The translations under genes and the position numbers were made by a program. DNA of 64,000 nt from JAJEBT01 sp965214975 (lineage in GTDB: Bacteria; Pseudomonadota; Alphaproteobacteria; MPNO01; UBA830). Within the stretch, counting starts at the first letter, position 1, and every line of letters starts with the position of its first letter. Shown here piece after piece: positions 34,828-43,375 of this stretch. The stretch covers positions 1,178,001-1,242,000 of the forward strand of contig OZ244055.1 in assembly GCA_965214975.1 (NCBI GenBank). The letters are read 5' to 3'. Under the pieces are notes generated by a model. It did not search any database. It was not told the DNA's origin and worked only from the letters and a program-made list of their open reading frames with translations.

Positions 34828-37182
34828 ATGCCCGCGCGTTCCGCCCACGGGGTCGGCGCCTCGCCGCTTCGCAAGGAGGACGCCCGCCATCTTGCCGGCA
34901 AGGGGCGTTTCGTGGCCGACGTCCCCGTCGAGGGCGGGCTCGAGGCGGCCATCCTCAGAAGCCCCGTCGGCCACGGCCGCCTCGGCGGCGTCTCTCCGGG
35001 CGAACTCGCCGCGGGCCGCCACCTGTTCCAGGCGTCGGACTTTCCCGGTCTCCGGCCCATCCGGGCGGTGCCGCGCGTGCCCGGCTTCAAGGCCTCCGAC
35101 TTTCCGGTCTTCGCCGCCGGCCGGGTCCGCTACGCGGGCCAGCCCGTCGCGATCTGCCTCGCGCCCGGCCGCGCCGCGGCCGAGGACGTCGCGCAGGACG
35201 CGGTCCTCGACGTCGAGGAGCTGCCGGCGCTGGTCGACGCGCGCGAGGCCGCCGGCCGGCGCGACGTGCTGCTCCACGAGACGTGGGGCGACAACGTCTA
35301 CGTGGACCAGGTCGTGGAAGGCGGCGACATCGAGGCCGCCCGCGCGGCGGCCGAGATCGCGGTGACGCGGGAGTTCCGCCTCAACCGGCACGGCGCGGTG
35401 CCGCTCGAGTGCCGGGCGGCGCTGGCGGTGCCGGATCACCGGCGCGACGAGCTGGCGCTGCATCTCTCGACCCAGGGCCCGCATCTGATGCGGGTCGGGA
35501 TCGCGGAGTGCCTCGGGATTCCCGAACGGCGCCTCCGCGTGATCTCGCCCGACGTGGGCGGCGGGTTCGGATCCAAGAACCGGCTGATGCCCGAGGAGGT
35601 CATGGTCTGCGCGGCGGCCCTGAAGACCGGCCGCCCGGTGCGCTGGATCGAGGACCGGCGCGAGAACATCGCCGCCAGCGTCCAGGCGCGCGAGCACTGG
35701 TACCGCGTGACCGCCCACGCCGCCGCGGACGGGCGGCTTCTCGGTCTCGAGGCGCAGCTGGTCGTCGACGCCGGCGCCTACTCGATCTGGCCGTCCGGGC
35801 CGTTCATGGAAACCGGCATGGCCGCCCGCAACCTGCCCGGGCCCTACCGGGTGCCGGCGCTCCGGGTCGAGACCCGGACCGTCGCCACCAACAAGCCGCC
35901 GCTCGGCCCCTACCGCGGCGTCGCGCGCCCGGGCGCGTGCTTCGCGGTCGAGCGGATTCTCGACGAGGTCGCCCGCGCCGCCGGCCGCGACCCCTACGAC
36001 GTGCGGCGCGAGAACATGGTGAGCCCCGGAGAGATGCCCTACGCGAGCGTCGGCGGGATGCGGTTCGACAACGGGGACTATCCGGCGAGCGTCGAGAAGG
36101 CGGCCCGCGCCGTCGGCATGGAACGGGTGCGCGGCCTCCAGGCGGAGCGGCCCCGCGACGGCCGCCTCCTCGGCCTCGGATTCGCGAGTTTCTCCGAGCA
36201 GACGGCCCACGGGACGGCGGAATGGAAGAGACGCGGCACGCCGGTCGTTCCGGCCTTCGAGACCGCCACCGCTCGCATGCATGCCGACGGCAGCCTCGAG
36301 CTTCTGGTCGGCGTGCACAGCCACGGCCAGGGCATGGAGACCACGCTCGCCCAGGTCGCCTGCGAGGAACTGGGACTCGCCCTCGACGACGTCGCCGTCC
36401 GCTACGGCGACACCGCGGTGTCGCCGTACGGGAACGGCACCTTCGCCTCGCGGTCGATGGTCATGGCGGGCGGCGCGAGCGCGCGGGCCTGCCGCGCGCT
36501 CGCCGGTCGCCTCAGGCGGATCGGCGCCCATCTGCTCCAGCTCGACGTCGCCGCCACGGTCCTGCGCGAGGGCGCCGTCCTCGGCGGCGACGCGTCGGTC
36601 CCGGTCGCGGAGATCGCCCGCATCGCCCATGTTCGCCAGGATCTGCTGCCCGACGGCGTGCCGCCGACCCTGGAGGAGACGGCGGTCTACGAACCGGAGA
36701 TCACGACGGGCGTCTTTTCCTACGCCACCCACGCCGCCGTGGTCGCTGTCGATCCCGGAACCGGCGAGGTCGAGCTCCGGGGCTACGCCGTCGCCGAGGA
36801 CTGCGGCACGGTGGTCAACCCGATGATCGTCGACGGCCAGATCGCCGGCGGCGTCCTGCAAGGCGTCGGAACCGCCCTGTTCGAGGAGATTCCCTTCGAC
36901 GGCAGCGGCCAGCCCCTGGCCTCCACGTTCTCCGACTATCTCGTGCCCGGCCCGGCCGCCCTGCCCGCCCCCGGCATCGCCCACATGGTCACGCCGGCGA
37001 GCGGCACGGAGTACGGCATGAAGGGGATGGGAGAAGGCGGCGCGATCGCGCCGCCCGCGGCGATCGCCAACGCGGTCCGGGACGCGCTCCTTGCCGGGGG
37101 CATCGACGCCGAGATCGGCGAGACGCCGCTGACGCCGCGGCGCGTCTACGAGGCCGTCCGCGCCGCCCGGACGGCCGCCTGA
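34828..37182 (+). CDS. molybdopterin-binding large subunit of a xanthine-dehydrogenase-family hydroxylase (CoxL-like)
   Basis: 784 residues, full length for the Mo subunit. N-terminal a/b-hammerhead (about 25-145, VGASPLRKEDARHLAGKGRF), then ISPDVGGGFGSKN for cofactor binding and the C-terminal GMKGMGEGGAI, whose glutamate is the usual base. The partner FAD (CoxM) and [2Fe-2S] (CoxS) genes, normally adjacent, are absent on both sides; electrons must pass to subunits encoded elsewhere or to another acceptor. It begins 5 bp after the flavin hydroxylase stop, so it belongs to the aromatic operon and probably hydroxylates an aromatic or N-heterocyclic ring. Confidence 0.88.
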   Translation: MPARSAHGVGASPLRKEDARHLAGKGRFVADVPVEGGLEAAILRSPVGHGRLGGVSPGELAAGRHLFQASDFPGLRPIRAVPRVPGFKASDFPVFAAGRVRYAGQPVAICLAPGRAAAEDVAQDAVLDVEELPALVDAREAAGRRDVLLHETWGDNVYVDQVVEGGDIEAARAAAEIAVTREFRLNRHGAVPLECRAALAVPDHRRDELALHLSTQGPHLMRVGIAECLGIPERRLRVISPDVGGGFGSKNRLMPEEVMVCAAALKTGRPVRWIEDRRENIAASVQAREHWYRVTAHAAADGRLLGLEAQLVVDAGAYSIWPSGPFMETGMAARNLPGPYRVPALRVETRTVATNKPPLGPYRGVARPGACFAVERILDEVARAAGRDPYDVRRENMVSPGEMPYASVGGMRFDNGDYPASVEKAARAVGMERVRGLQAERPRDGRLLGLGFASFSEQTAHGTAEWKRRGTPVVPAFETATARMHADGSLELLVGVHSHGQGMETTLAQVACEELGLALDDVAVRYGDTAVSPYGNGTFASRSMVMAGGASARACRALAGRLRRIGAHLLQLDVAATVLREGAVLGGDASVPVAEIARIAHVRQDLLPDGVPPTLEETAVYEPEITTGVFSYATHAAVVAVDPGTGEVELRGYAVAEDCGTVVNPMIVDGQIAGGVLQGVGTALFEEIPFDGSGQPLASTFSDYLVPGPAALPAPGIAHMVTPASGTEYGMKGMGEGGAIAPPAAIANAVRDALLAGGIDAEIGETPLTPRRVYEAVRAARTAA

Positions 37183-37196
37183 AACCGGAGGAAGCC

Positions 37197-37979
37197 TTGC
37201 CCCGAACCATCGAGACCGAGCGCGACGGGGCTGTCGCCCGCGTCGTCCTGAACCGGCCCGAGACGCGCAACGCGATGAACCCCGGGATGATCGAGGAGCT
37301 TCGCGGGGCCTTCGAGGATCTCGGCCGCGACCCCGGCGTCCGTGTCGTGGTGATCTCCGGCAACGGCCCGGTCTTCTGCGCCGGCGGCGATCTCAACTGG
37401 ATGCGGGACGTGTTCGGCAAGACCGGCGACGAGGTGGCCGCGGAATCCCGCCGGCTTCTCGAGATGTACCGGGCCATCGACGAGTGCCCGAAGCTCGTGA
37501 TCGCGAGCCTCCACGGCGCGGCGTTCGCCGGCGCGACGGGAATCGTCGGCTGCTGCGACGCGGCGATAGCGGAACGCGGAACGCGTTTCTGCGTCTCGGA
37601 GGTCAGGCTCGGGCTCGTGCCGGGCATCATCGCGGCCGTCCTGCTGCCCCGGATGGGTGTCCACTGGTTCCGCTACCTGGCCAAGACCGCGGTCGTCTTC
37701 GGCGCGGAGACCGCGGTTCGCGCCGGACTCGTGCACGAGGTCGCCGACGGCCGCGACGAGCTCGAGGCGCGCGTGGCGGCCCATGTCGCGCTCGGTCTCG
37801 AGGCCTCGCCCGACGCGATCGCCGCCACGGGAGAACTCGTCGACGCGCTCGTCGCCGGCGACGCGGCCCGCGCGCGCGGTCTCGAGGCCAATGTCGAGGC
37901 CCGTTTCTCCGAAGCGGCGCAGGAAGGCATCGCGGCGTTTCTCGAGAAGCGCGCCCCCTCCTGGCGGACCGGCGGCTGA
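37197..37979 (+). CDS. enoyl-CoA hydratase/isomerase family protein (methylglutaconyl-CoA hydratase-like)
   Basis: 260 residues from a TTG start with GGAGG just upstream. Crotonase motifs: RPETRNAMNPGM (about 19-30), oxyanion-hole segments VFCAGGDLNWM (about 61-71) and LHGAAFAGATGIVGCCDAAI (about 102-121). SEVRLGLVPGIIA is the matching helix/loop. Last gene of the operon of dioxygenase, hydroxylase and Mo-dehydrogenase; a hydratase of ring-cleavage-derived CoA intermediates is plausible. The stop faces a tight hairpin shared with the convergent DUF192 gene. Confidence 0.87.
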   Translation: MPRTIETERDGAVARVVLNRPETRNAMNPGMIEELRGAFEDLGRDPGVRVVVISGNGPVFCAGGDLNWMRDVFGKTGDEVAAESRRLLEMYRAIDECPKLVIASLHGAAFAGATGIVGCCDAAIAERGTRFCVSEVRLGLVPGIIAAVLLPRMGVHWFRYLAKTAVVFGAETAVRAGLVHEVADGRDELEARVAAHVALGLEASPDAIAATGELVDALVAGDAARARGLEANVEARFSEAAQEGIAAFLEKRAPSWRTGG

Positions 37980-37981
37980 AC

Positions 37982-38000
37982 GGCCGCCCTCAGGGCGGCC
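37982..38000. terminator. bidirectional hairpin between convergent genes
   Basis: Perfect 8-bp stem GGCCGCCC / GGGCGGCC with a three-base loop TCA. The loop is the TGA stop (minus strand) of the DUF192 gene, and the hairpin begins 3 bp after the enoyl-CoA hydratase stop. There is no T-tract on either side, so termination efficiency is uncertain. Confidence 0.6.
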
Positions 38001-38463
38001 CGGGCAGGTGGCGGGAGATCACCCGGTCGCCCTCGCGGATGCCGAGCCGCGCCACCGTGCCGGCGTTGAGCTCGAGCACGGCGACCGCGGGCCTGCGCGA
38101 GACGATGGTCCGGGTCGAGAGCGGCACCGTGCGCTGGACGATGTCGACGACCGTCCCGCCCGCTCCGAGAAACAGCATGTCGAGCGGCAGGCGGGTGTTT
38201 TTCATCCACATCGCGCGCCGCGCCGCGCCACGGTAGAGGAACAGCATTCCGGCGTCCGCGTCCATGCGCGTCCGGTGCATCAGCCCCTGGCGCTGCTGGC
38301 GGTCCGTCCTCGCGATCTCGACCCGGAACGGATGCTCGCGGTCTCCCGACCGGATCGCGACGCGGTCGCGCTCGAAAGCGACGAGCGTCTGCGCCGCCGG
38401 GCCCGGAAAAAGCGCCGGAACGAGGATGGCGGCCGCGGCTGCGAGGGGCGCGAGGCGTTTCAT
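37990..38463 (-). CDS. DUF192-family secreted protein
   Basis: 157 residues: a signal peptide (MKRLAPLAAAAAILVPALFP, likely cleaved near residue 24) and a DUF192 domain with RQQRQGLMHRTRMDADAGML, MWMKNTRLPLDMLF and AVLELNAGTVARLGIREGD, all family hallmarks. Function unknown; periplasmic. Divergent from the TPP riboswitch operon, with about 90 bp between its start and the riboswitch promoter. The stop codon lies in the loop of the shared hairpin. Confidence 0.92.
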   Translation of the reverse strand: MKRLAPLAAAAAILVPALFPGPAAQTLVAFERDRVAIRSGDREHPFRVEIARTDRQQRQGLMHRTRMDADAGMLFLYRGAARRAMWMKNTRLPLDMLFLGAGGTVVDIVQRTVPLSTRTIVSRRPAVAVLELNAGTVARLGIREGDRVISRHLPGPP

Positions 38464-38553
38464 GACGGGATCCCTGCCGGCGGGCGAAGCGACCGGGCCG
38501 GCGGCCTGGCGCCCGCCGGAGCGGGCCGCCTTTCTCCGGCCCCGGTCCGGACG

Positions 38554-38559
38554 TATAAT
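38554..38559 (+). promoter_or_regulatory. putative -10 box of the thiZXY operon
   Basis: TATAAT is a perfect sigma-70 -10 hexamer in otherwise GC-rich sequence, about 11 bp before the riboswitch aptamer begins. The -35 region at the standard 17-bp spacing (38531-38536, TTTCTC) is weak. A transcript starting around 38566 would carry the complete aptamer with almost no extra leader. Confidence 0.65.
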
Positions 38560-38569
38560 GCGAAACGGA

Positions 38570-38659
38570 CACTGGGGGGAGTCGGAATCTCCGGCTGAGA
38601 GGCCCGCCGAGGGCGACCCCTGGAACCTGATCCGGATCATGCCGGCGAAGGGACCAGTG
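38570..38659 (+). promoter_or_regulatory. TPP riboswitch (THI element)
   Basis: Thiamine pyrophosphate-sensing aptamer. P1 pairs CACTGG (38570-38575) with CCAGTG (38654-38659). Conserved internal sequences are intact: GGGGGAGT, GGCTGAGAGG (38593-38602) and ACCTGATCCGGATCATGCCGG with GCGAAGGGA. The start codon of the ABC ATPase gene is 6 bp past the aptamer, and the only Shine-Dalgarno-like sequence (AAGGGA, 38648-38653) is inside its 3' end, so ligand binding would hide the ribosome-binding site directly. No terminator is present, which supports translational control. Confidence 0.96.
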
Positions 38660-38665
38660 CTTGCG

Positions 38666-39439
38666 ATGCCGAACGACCCGCCTCCGGAAGCCGCCCCGCC
38701 GCCGCCCGCCGTCGAGCTGTCGGGGGCGCGGCTCGACCATGACGGCGTGCGGCTGTTCGATTCGCTGTCGCTTCGCCTTCCTGCGGGAACCTGGAACTGT
38801 CTCCTTGGGCCGAGCGGCGTCGGCAAGACCACCCTTCTGCGGCTGATCGCCGGGATCGAGGACACGGCTTCCGGGACGGTCCGCTGCGACGACGGCGGCG
38901 GGGTTTCCGGGCGGGTCGCCTACATGGCCCAGGAGGATCTGCTCCTGCCGTGGCTGACGCTCGCGGAGAACGCGGTGCTGGGACGGCGCCTGCGCGGCGA
39001 GTGGCGTCGGGCCGACGACGCGCTCGCGCGCTCGCTTCTCGGGCGGGTCGGCCTCGGGGATCACGCCGACAGCCTGCCGGCGGCCTGTTCCGGCGGCATG
39101 CGCCAGCGCGCGGCGGTCGTGCGCACGCTGGTCGAGGATCGCCCGATCGTGCTCATGGACGAGCCGTTCTCGGCGCTCGACGCCATCACCCGCCTCAGGC
39201 TGCAGGACGTCGCCGCGGAATTCCTGGCCGACCGCACGGTGTTTCTGGTCACCCACGACCCTCTGGAGGCGCTGCGGCTGGGGCACCGCGTCCACGTCAT
39301 GACCGGAAGGCCGGCCGCGCTCGGGCCGCCGATCGCGCCGCCGGGCGGCACTCCGAGGCCGGCCGGGGATCCGGAGATCCTGGCGCTCCACGCCGAGCTT
39401 CTCGAGCGTCTCGCCGCGGCCGGGGAGGAGACGCCGTGA
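38666..39439 (+). CDS. thiZ: ABC transporter ATPase for a thiamine precursor (ThiZ-like)
   Basis: 257 residues. Walker A GPSGVGKTTLLRL (about 50-62), Q-loop MAQEDLLLPW, signature CSGGMRQRAAVVRTL, and Walker B IVLMDEPFSALD are intact. Similar to nitrate/taurine-type ATPases. Identity as the HMP/formylaminopyrimidine importer ATPase follows from the TPP riboswitch immediately upstream and the linked permease and binding protein. Two in-frame ATGs exist; the one at 38666 is favoured because the other lies inside the aptamer. Overlaps the permease gene by 4 bp. Confidence 0.92.
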   Translation: MPNDPPPEAAPPPPAVELSGARLDHDGVRLFDSLSLRLPAGTWNCLLGPSGVGKTTLLRLIAGIEDTASGTVRCDDGGGVSGRVAYMAQEDLLLPWLTLAENAVLGRRLRGEWRRADDALARSLLGRVGLGDHADSLPAACSGGMRQRAAVVRTLVEDRPIVLMDEPFSALDAITRLRLQDVAAEFLADRTVFLVTHDPLEALRLGHRVHVMTGRPAALGPPIAPPGGTPRPAGDPEILALHAELLERLAAAGEETP

Positions 39440-40197
39440 AGACCTGGGCGCGGCCGCTGGCGATTCTGGCCGGGCTTCTGGTCCTCTGGCAGGCGGTGGT
39501 GGCCGCGACCGGGGCGCCGCCCTACATCCTTCCGGCTCCGCCGGCCGTCCTCGAGGCGCTGCAGGCGAGGTTCTGGCTGATCGCGGGGCATGCCGGCGTC
39601 ACGCTGGTCGAGATCGTCGCGGGCTTCGCGGTCGGCGTCGCGTTCGGAGCGGCCAGCGCTCTCTCGATGAGCCTGTTCGGCCCGGTGCGGCGGTGGCTTC
39701 TGCCGGTGCTCGTCGTGAGCCAGGCGGTTCCGGTGTTCGCGCTCGCGCCGATCCTGACGCTCTGGCTCGGCTACGGGCTCGAATCCAAGATCGCCATGGC
39801 GGTGCTGATCATCTACTTCCCGGTGACGGCGGCGTTCCACGACGGCCTCAGGCGGGCCGAGCCCGGATGGCTCGACCTCTGCCGCGTCATGAACGCTTCG
39901 CGCTGGGCGGAACTCGCCCGTGTCCGGGTGCCCGCCGCGCTGCCGTCGCTGGCCTCGGGGCTGCGGGTGGCTGCCGCCGTCGCGCCGATCGGCGCGGTGG
40001 TCGGCGAATGGGTGGGGTCGAGCGCGGGGCTGGGCTTCCTGATGCTTCACGCCAACGCCCGGGTCCAGGCGGACCTGATGTTCGCGGCGCTGTTCGTTCT
40101 GGCGCTTCTCGCGTGCGCGTTTTTCTTTCTGGTCGACCGTCTGGCGGCGCGCCTCACGCCGTGGCTGCCGGGCGAGAGAAGAGGAGCGATCCCATGA
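39436..40197 (+). CDS. thiX: ABC transporter permease for a thiamine precursor (ThiX-like)
   Basis: 253 residues from a GTG overlapping the ATPase stop. Six hydrophobic segments; the EAA-type coupling loop reads RVMNASRWAELARVRVPAALPSLASGL (split as RVMNASRWAELARV and RVPAALPSLASGL), typical of SsuC/TauC-like permeases. It would form the membrane channel for hydroxymethylpyrimidine or its formyl-amino precursor under control of the TPP riboswitch. The 3' end overlaps the binding protein gene by 4 bp. Confidence 0.9.
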   Translation: MKTWARPLAILAGLLVLWQAVVAATGAPPYILPAPPAVLEALQARFWLIAGHAGVTLVEIVAGFAVGVAFGAASALSMSLFGPVRRWLLPVLVVSQAVPVFALAPILTLWLGYGLESKIAMAVLIIYFPVTAAFHDGLRRAEPGWLDLCRVMNASRWAELARVRVPAALPSLASGLRVAAAVAPIGAVVGEWVGSSAGLGFLMLHANARVQADLMFAALFVLALLACAFFFLVDRLAARLTPWLPGERRGAIP

Positions 40198-41132
40198 CAT
40201 TATTTCGCGCGTTTCTCGTGGCGGCCCTGCTGGCGGCCTCCCCGCCGGCCTCGGCCGCGGAAAAGCTCACCGTGCTGCTCGACTGGTTCGTCAATCCGGA
40301 CCACGGCCCGCTCTACGTCGCGCTCGAGCGCGGATACTTCCGGGAGGCTGGTCTCGAGGTCGCGTTCAAGGCGCCCGCCGATCCCAACGATCCGCCGAAG
40401 CTGGTCGCCGCCGGCAAGGCCGATCTCGCGATTTCCTACCAGCCGCAGCTTCATCTCCAGATCGACAGCGGGCTGCCCCTGGTGAGGATCGCGACGCTGG
40501 TGGCGACGCCGCTCAATTCGCTGGTCGTCCTGCGCGACGGCCCGGTGCGTTCGCTCCGCGATCTCGCGGGCCGCACCGTGGGGTTCTCGGTCGGCGGCTT
40601 CGAGGACGCGATGCTTCGCGCCATGCTCGGCCGGCACGGGCTCGGGCTCGACGACGTGCGGCTCGTGAACGTGAACTTCGCCCTGTCTCCGGCGCTGGTT
40701 TCCGGAAAGGTCGACGCCGTGATCGGGGCGTACCGGAATTTCGAGCTCAACCAGCTCGACATCCTCGGCAAGCCGGGGCGCGCCTTCTACGTCGAGGAAG
40801 AGGGCGTGCCGCCCTACGACGAACTGATCGTGGTCGCCGGGCGAGGGGACGTCGGCAGGAAGGCGCTGAGGTCGTTCGTGGGCGCCATGGAACGGGGCGT
40901 GCAGTATCTGGTGAACCATCCGGAGGACGGCTGGGAGCTGTTCGTCAAGGGGCGGGAGGAGCTCGACGACGAACTGAACCGGCGCGCCTGGCGCGACACC
41001 CTGCCGCGTTTCGCGCTCCGGCCCGGCGCCCTGGACCGCGCGCGCTACGAAACCTTCGCGGCGTTCCTGGTGGCCCAGAAGCTGATCGAACGCACGGTGC
41101 CCGTCGAACGCTACGCGCTCGAACTGCGCTGA
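40194..41132 (+). CDS. thiY: ABC transporter solute-binding protein for a thiamine precursor (ThiY/THI5-like)
   Basis: 312 residues with a signal peptide (MTLFRAFLVAALLAASPPASA, cleavage after ASA). The mature start LTVLLDWFVNPDHGPLYVAL is the NMT1/THI5-like signature (DWxxNPDHG), shared with FAP/HMP-binding ThiY proteins. PADPNDPPKLVAAGKADLAI and GFSVGGFEDAML are also typical. Last gene of the riboswitch operon; the cell would import pyrimidine precursor and make thiamine by salvage. A hairpin follows. Confidence 0.93.
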   Translation: MTLFRAFLVAALLAASPPASAAEKLTVLLDWFVNPDHGPLYVALERGYFREAGLEVAFKAPADPNDPPKLVAAGKADLAISYQPQLHLQIDSGLPLVRIATLVATPLNSLVVLRDGPVRSLRDLAGRTVGFSVGGFEDAMLRAMLGRHGLGLDDVRLVNVNFALSPALVSGKVDAVIGAYRNFELNQLDILGKPGRAFYVEEEGVPPYDELIVVAGRGDVGRKALRSFVGAMERGVQYLVNHPEDGWELFVKGREELDDELNRRAWRDTLPRFALRPGALDRARYETFAAFLVAQKLIERTVPVERYALELR

Positions 41133-41145
41133 AACGGTCCCCGGA

Positions 41146-41173
41146 CGCGCGGGCGCCGAGGGCGGCCCGCGCG
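41146..41173. terminator. hairpin between convergent thiY and cold-shock gene
   Basis: CGCGCGGGC (41146-41154) and GCCCGCGCG (41165-41173) form a 9-bp perfect stem with a 10-base loop. It sits between the thiY stop and the minus-strand cold-shock stop and could serve both; no T-tract follows. Confidence 0.5.
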
Positions 41174-41177
41174 GGCC

Positions 41178-41711
41178 TCACGGCTGCAGCCGGATTTCCG
41201 TGACCTGGTAGCCCTTGGGCTCGCGATTGATGCGCACGTCCACCACCTGGCCGGTGAGCAGTTCCTCCAGGCCGGCCCTGCGCAACGTCACCATGTGGAC
41301 GAACGCGTCCTCTTCCACGCCTTCCGGGCAGACGAAACCGTATCCCTTGTGCGGGTTGAACCACTTGACCGTCGCGGGCACGAACTCGCTGCTTTCGGCG
41401 GGCCACTGGCGGCCCGCGGCCGGCGCCTCCCGGGCGTACTCCTCGACGGCGGTGGACGCGTCGACGCTCAGGATCGACGCGCACTGCATGCCCTTGACAC
41501 CGGGGGCCGCAGTGTACTCGACCGTCGAGCCGGGAAGAACCACCTCGTAGCCTGCCTGCCGCAGAACGGTCACGTGGAGAAAGACGTCGTCTCCCCCGTC
41601 GTTCGGAGAGACGAAGCCGTAGCCGCGGATGGCGTTGAACCATTTCACCGTTCCGCGAGTCGATTCCTGACCCGGTTGCTGGACGCGGGATTCCGAGATG
41701 TTTTCACTCAA
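41178..41711 (-). CDS. two-domain cold-shock protein
   Basis: 177 residues with two cold-shock domains. First: GTVKWFNAIRGYGFVSPND with DDVFLHVTVL (about 20-50); second: ATVKWFNPHKGYGFVCPEG with EDAFVHMVTL (about 112-145). KWFN and KGYGFV/RGYGFV are the RNP1 positions and FLH/FVH the RNP2-like positions, so both domains should bind single-stranded nucleic acid. A double-CSD arrangement is common in alphaproteobacteria. The upstream leader (41712-41790) is AT-rich with a small GCCCC/GGGGC hairpin and A/T runs, unlike its surroundings. Confidence 0.94.
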   Translation of the reverse strand: MSENISESRVQQPGQESTRGTVKWFNAIRGYGFVSPNDGGDDVFLHVTVLRQAGYEVVLPGSTVEYTAAPGVKGMQCASILSVDASTAVEEYAREAPAAGRQWPAESSEFVPATVKWFNPHKGYGFVCPEGVEEDAFVHMVTLRRAGLEELLTGQVVDVRINREPKGYQVTEIRLQP

Positions 41712-42480
41712 CGTTCCTACTCCGCAGATGAAAAAACGGACGTCATCCTACCATCATTGCGGCCCCTTCGGGGCAAAGGCTCAAAAAAAATGCGTCCGCA
41801 CTTCAGCAGGCGTCGTGCCTCGGCAACTCCGGTTTCCCCTGGTCGTCCCCTCCAGGACGACCACGCTTCAAGGCCGCTGCCGCCGGGACGCCGCCCGGCG
41901 CCGGCGACGCCGCCGGCCCCGCTTCACGGGAAATCCGCCGGCACGCGCCGGCGGAAGAGGCGGCCGCGCGATCGCGTCCGTCGCCGGGCCGGCCTTCCTG
42001 CAGGACACGCCGCCCCGCACGCCGCGGTCGCCATGGACGGCAGGGACATCCGCGGCGCCTCGAAGCGGACCGCGAACGGGCGTCGGATGACGGGCGCGGC
42101 TCTCGGGCACGGCTCGTCCCCGGACAGGTCGATGCCGGTTCGGGGAGCCGGGAGATCCCGGCTCCGCGCGCATTCGCAGACATCCCCGGTCCCGCCGGTC
42201 GCGCCCTCACCCCGGACCCGGCGCACCCCCGGCAGGAGACCGCGCGCTGTGCGCTCCGGCCGGCGCCGGCCACGTGCCGGCGCCGCGAGGGGCGACCGGA
42301 AGCCCCGAAAACGCCGTCACGGGCGCAACCCCGGGCTCGCCGAACCGCCGGTCATGCGCGCGGCCCGCCCGCCGCTTGTCCCTGGCCGGGACAGGAACCG
42401 GTTTTGTCCCTTGACCGGCAGGCCGGTCGGTGCGGAGAATCGCCGGCAACGCTGCCGAACGAAGAGGTTGTGTGCGGGCG
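41712..42480. other. gene-free stretch upstream of the cold-shock gene
   Basis: The first 80 bp is the AT-rich leader and likely promoter region of the minus-strand cold-shock gene, with a stem GCCCC (41762-41766) / GGGGC (41770-41774) and an A8 run just beyond. The remaining 690 bp is extremely GC-rich; open frames in it are Arg/Pro/Gly-rich, lack ribosome-binding sites and match nothing I recognise. It marks the left end of a decayed accessory region extending to about 46860. Confidence 0.5.
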
Positions 42481-43011
42481 ATGATCGCGATCGAGGCAAT
42501 GCGGGACAGCGACTGGCCCGAGATCCGCGCGATCTACCGCGCCGGCCTGAGGACCGGTGTCGCCGCCTTCGTGAAGAACCCGCCAAGCTGGAAGGCGTGG
42601 GACAGGGGCCACCTGGCCGTCGCCCGGCTCGTCGTGCGCGACGGAGACGGCCGTGCGGTCGGCTGGGCGGCGCTGGCGCCCGCGCCGGACACGTGAGGTG
42701 CCGCCGGCATCGCTGAGGTCAGCGTCTACGTGAGCGGGAACGCGCAGCGGTCGGGTGTCGGAACCGCCCTGCTGAGAGGCTTGGCCGCGGCTTCCGAGGC
42801 GGCGGGCTACTGGACCCTGGAGGCGCAGATCATGGCCGCGAACCTGCCCAGCATCGCGCTGCACCGGAAGTGCGGTTTCCGCCAGGTCGGCTACCGGGAG
42901 CGCTACGGCCATCTCGACGGCGTGTGGCACGACGTCTTCCTGTTCGAGCGCCGCAGCGAGCGTGCCGGCGGACCGGGACTGCCGACGAGGAGCTGCGGCG
43001 AGCCGGGATGA
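42481..43011 (+). pseudogene. GNAT acetyltransferase (phosphinothricin acetyltransferase-like) interrupted by an in-frame TGA
   Basis: One frame encodes IAIEAMRDSDWPEIRAIYRA and VGWAALAPAPDT, then TGA at 42694-42696, then GIAEVSVYVSGNAQRSGVGT, ALLRGLAAASEAAGYWTLEA, SIALHRKCGFRQVGYRER and GHLDGVWHDVFLFERRS, i.e. a complete GNAT of the PAT type with acetyl-CoA motif QRSGVGTALL. The stop falls where relatives typically have a cysteine (DRC-V-Y before AGVAEVSVYV), so it is a single-base nonsense change. Without readthrough only the N-terminal 71 residues would be made. No frameshift is present. The 364 bp from 43012 to 43375 has no recognisable gene. Confidence 0.75.
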
Positions 43012-43375
43012 CTTGGGCCGCGCATGTCGGACCGGCCCCCGTCAGCGTGCGATCGTGCGCGAAGCGCTCGTCGCGGGCGGAAACGGGACGCGCTACCGGG
43101 CGGCGAAAACGAGGCAGGGGTCGACTTGCGCCGCCATGCGCGTCCGGTCGCCGCAGCCGAAGCGCGTCAGAGTGGCATCACGGAGCGGCGCGATGATCCG
43201 GACGGCGGCGGTCCGGGGCACTCCCCTCCCCGCGTCGCTCGGTGCCGTGTCATGCCGAAGCCGAAGACCTTGCCCGGATGTTTCCGGTTCGGGATTCCCG
43301 AGACCGTGCCGGACGCGTCGTCGCGACCGGAGATGCCTGGAAGCTTTCAACTTCCCACTGTTATGGAGGGATCCT

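Noticed and set aside
41758..41790. Intrinsic terminator at the GCCCC/GGGGC hairpin
   Set aside because: On the plus strand the hairpin is followed by A, not T; on the minus strand the T-run precedes it.
42690..42740. Selenocysteine insertion in the GNAT gene
   Set aside because: No convincing SECIS-like stem-loop follows the TGA; only a 5-bp stem with a 2-base loop. Neighbouring genes are also decayed, so a nonsense mutation is simpler.
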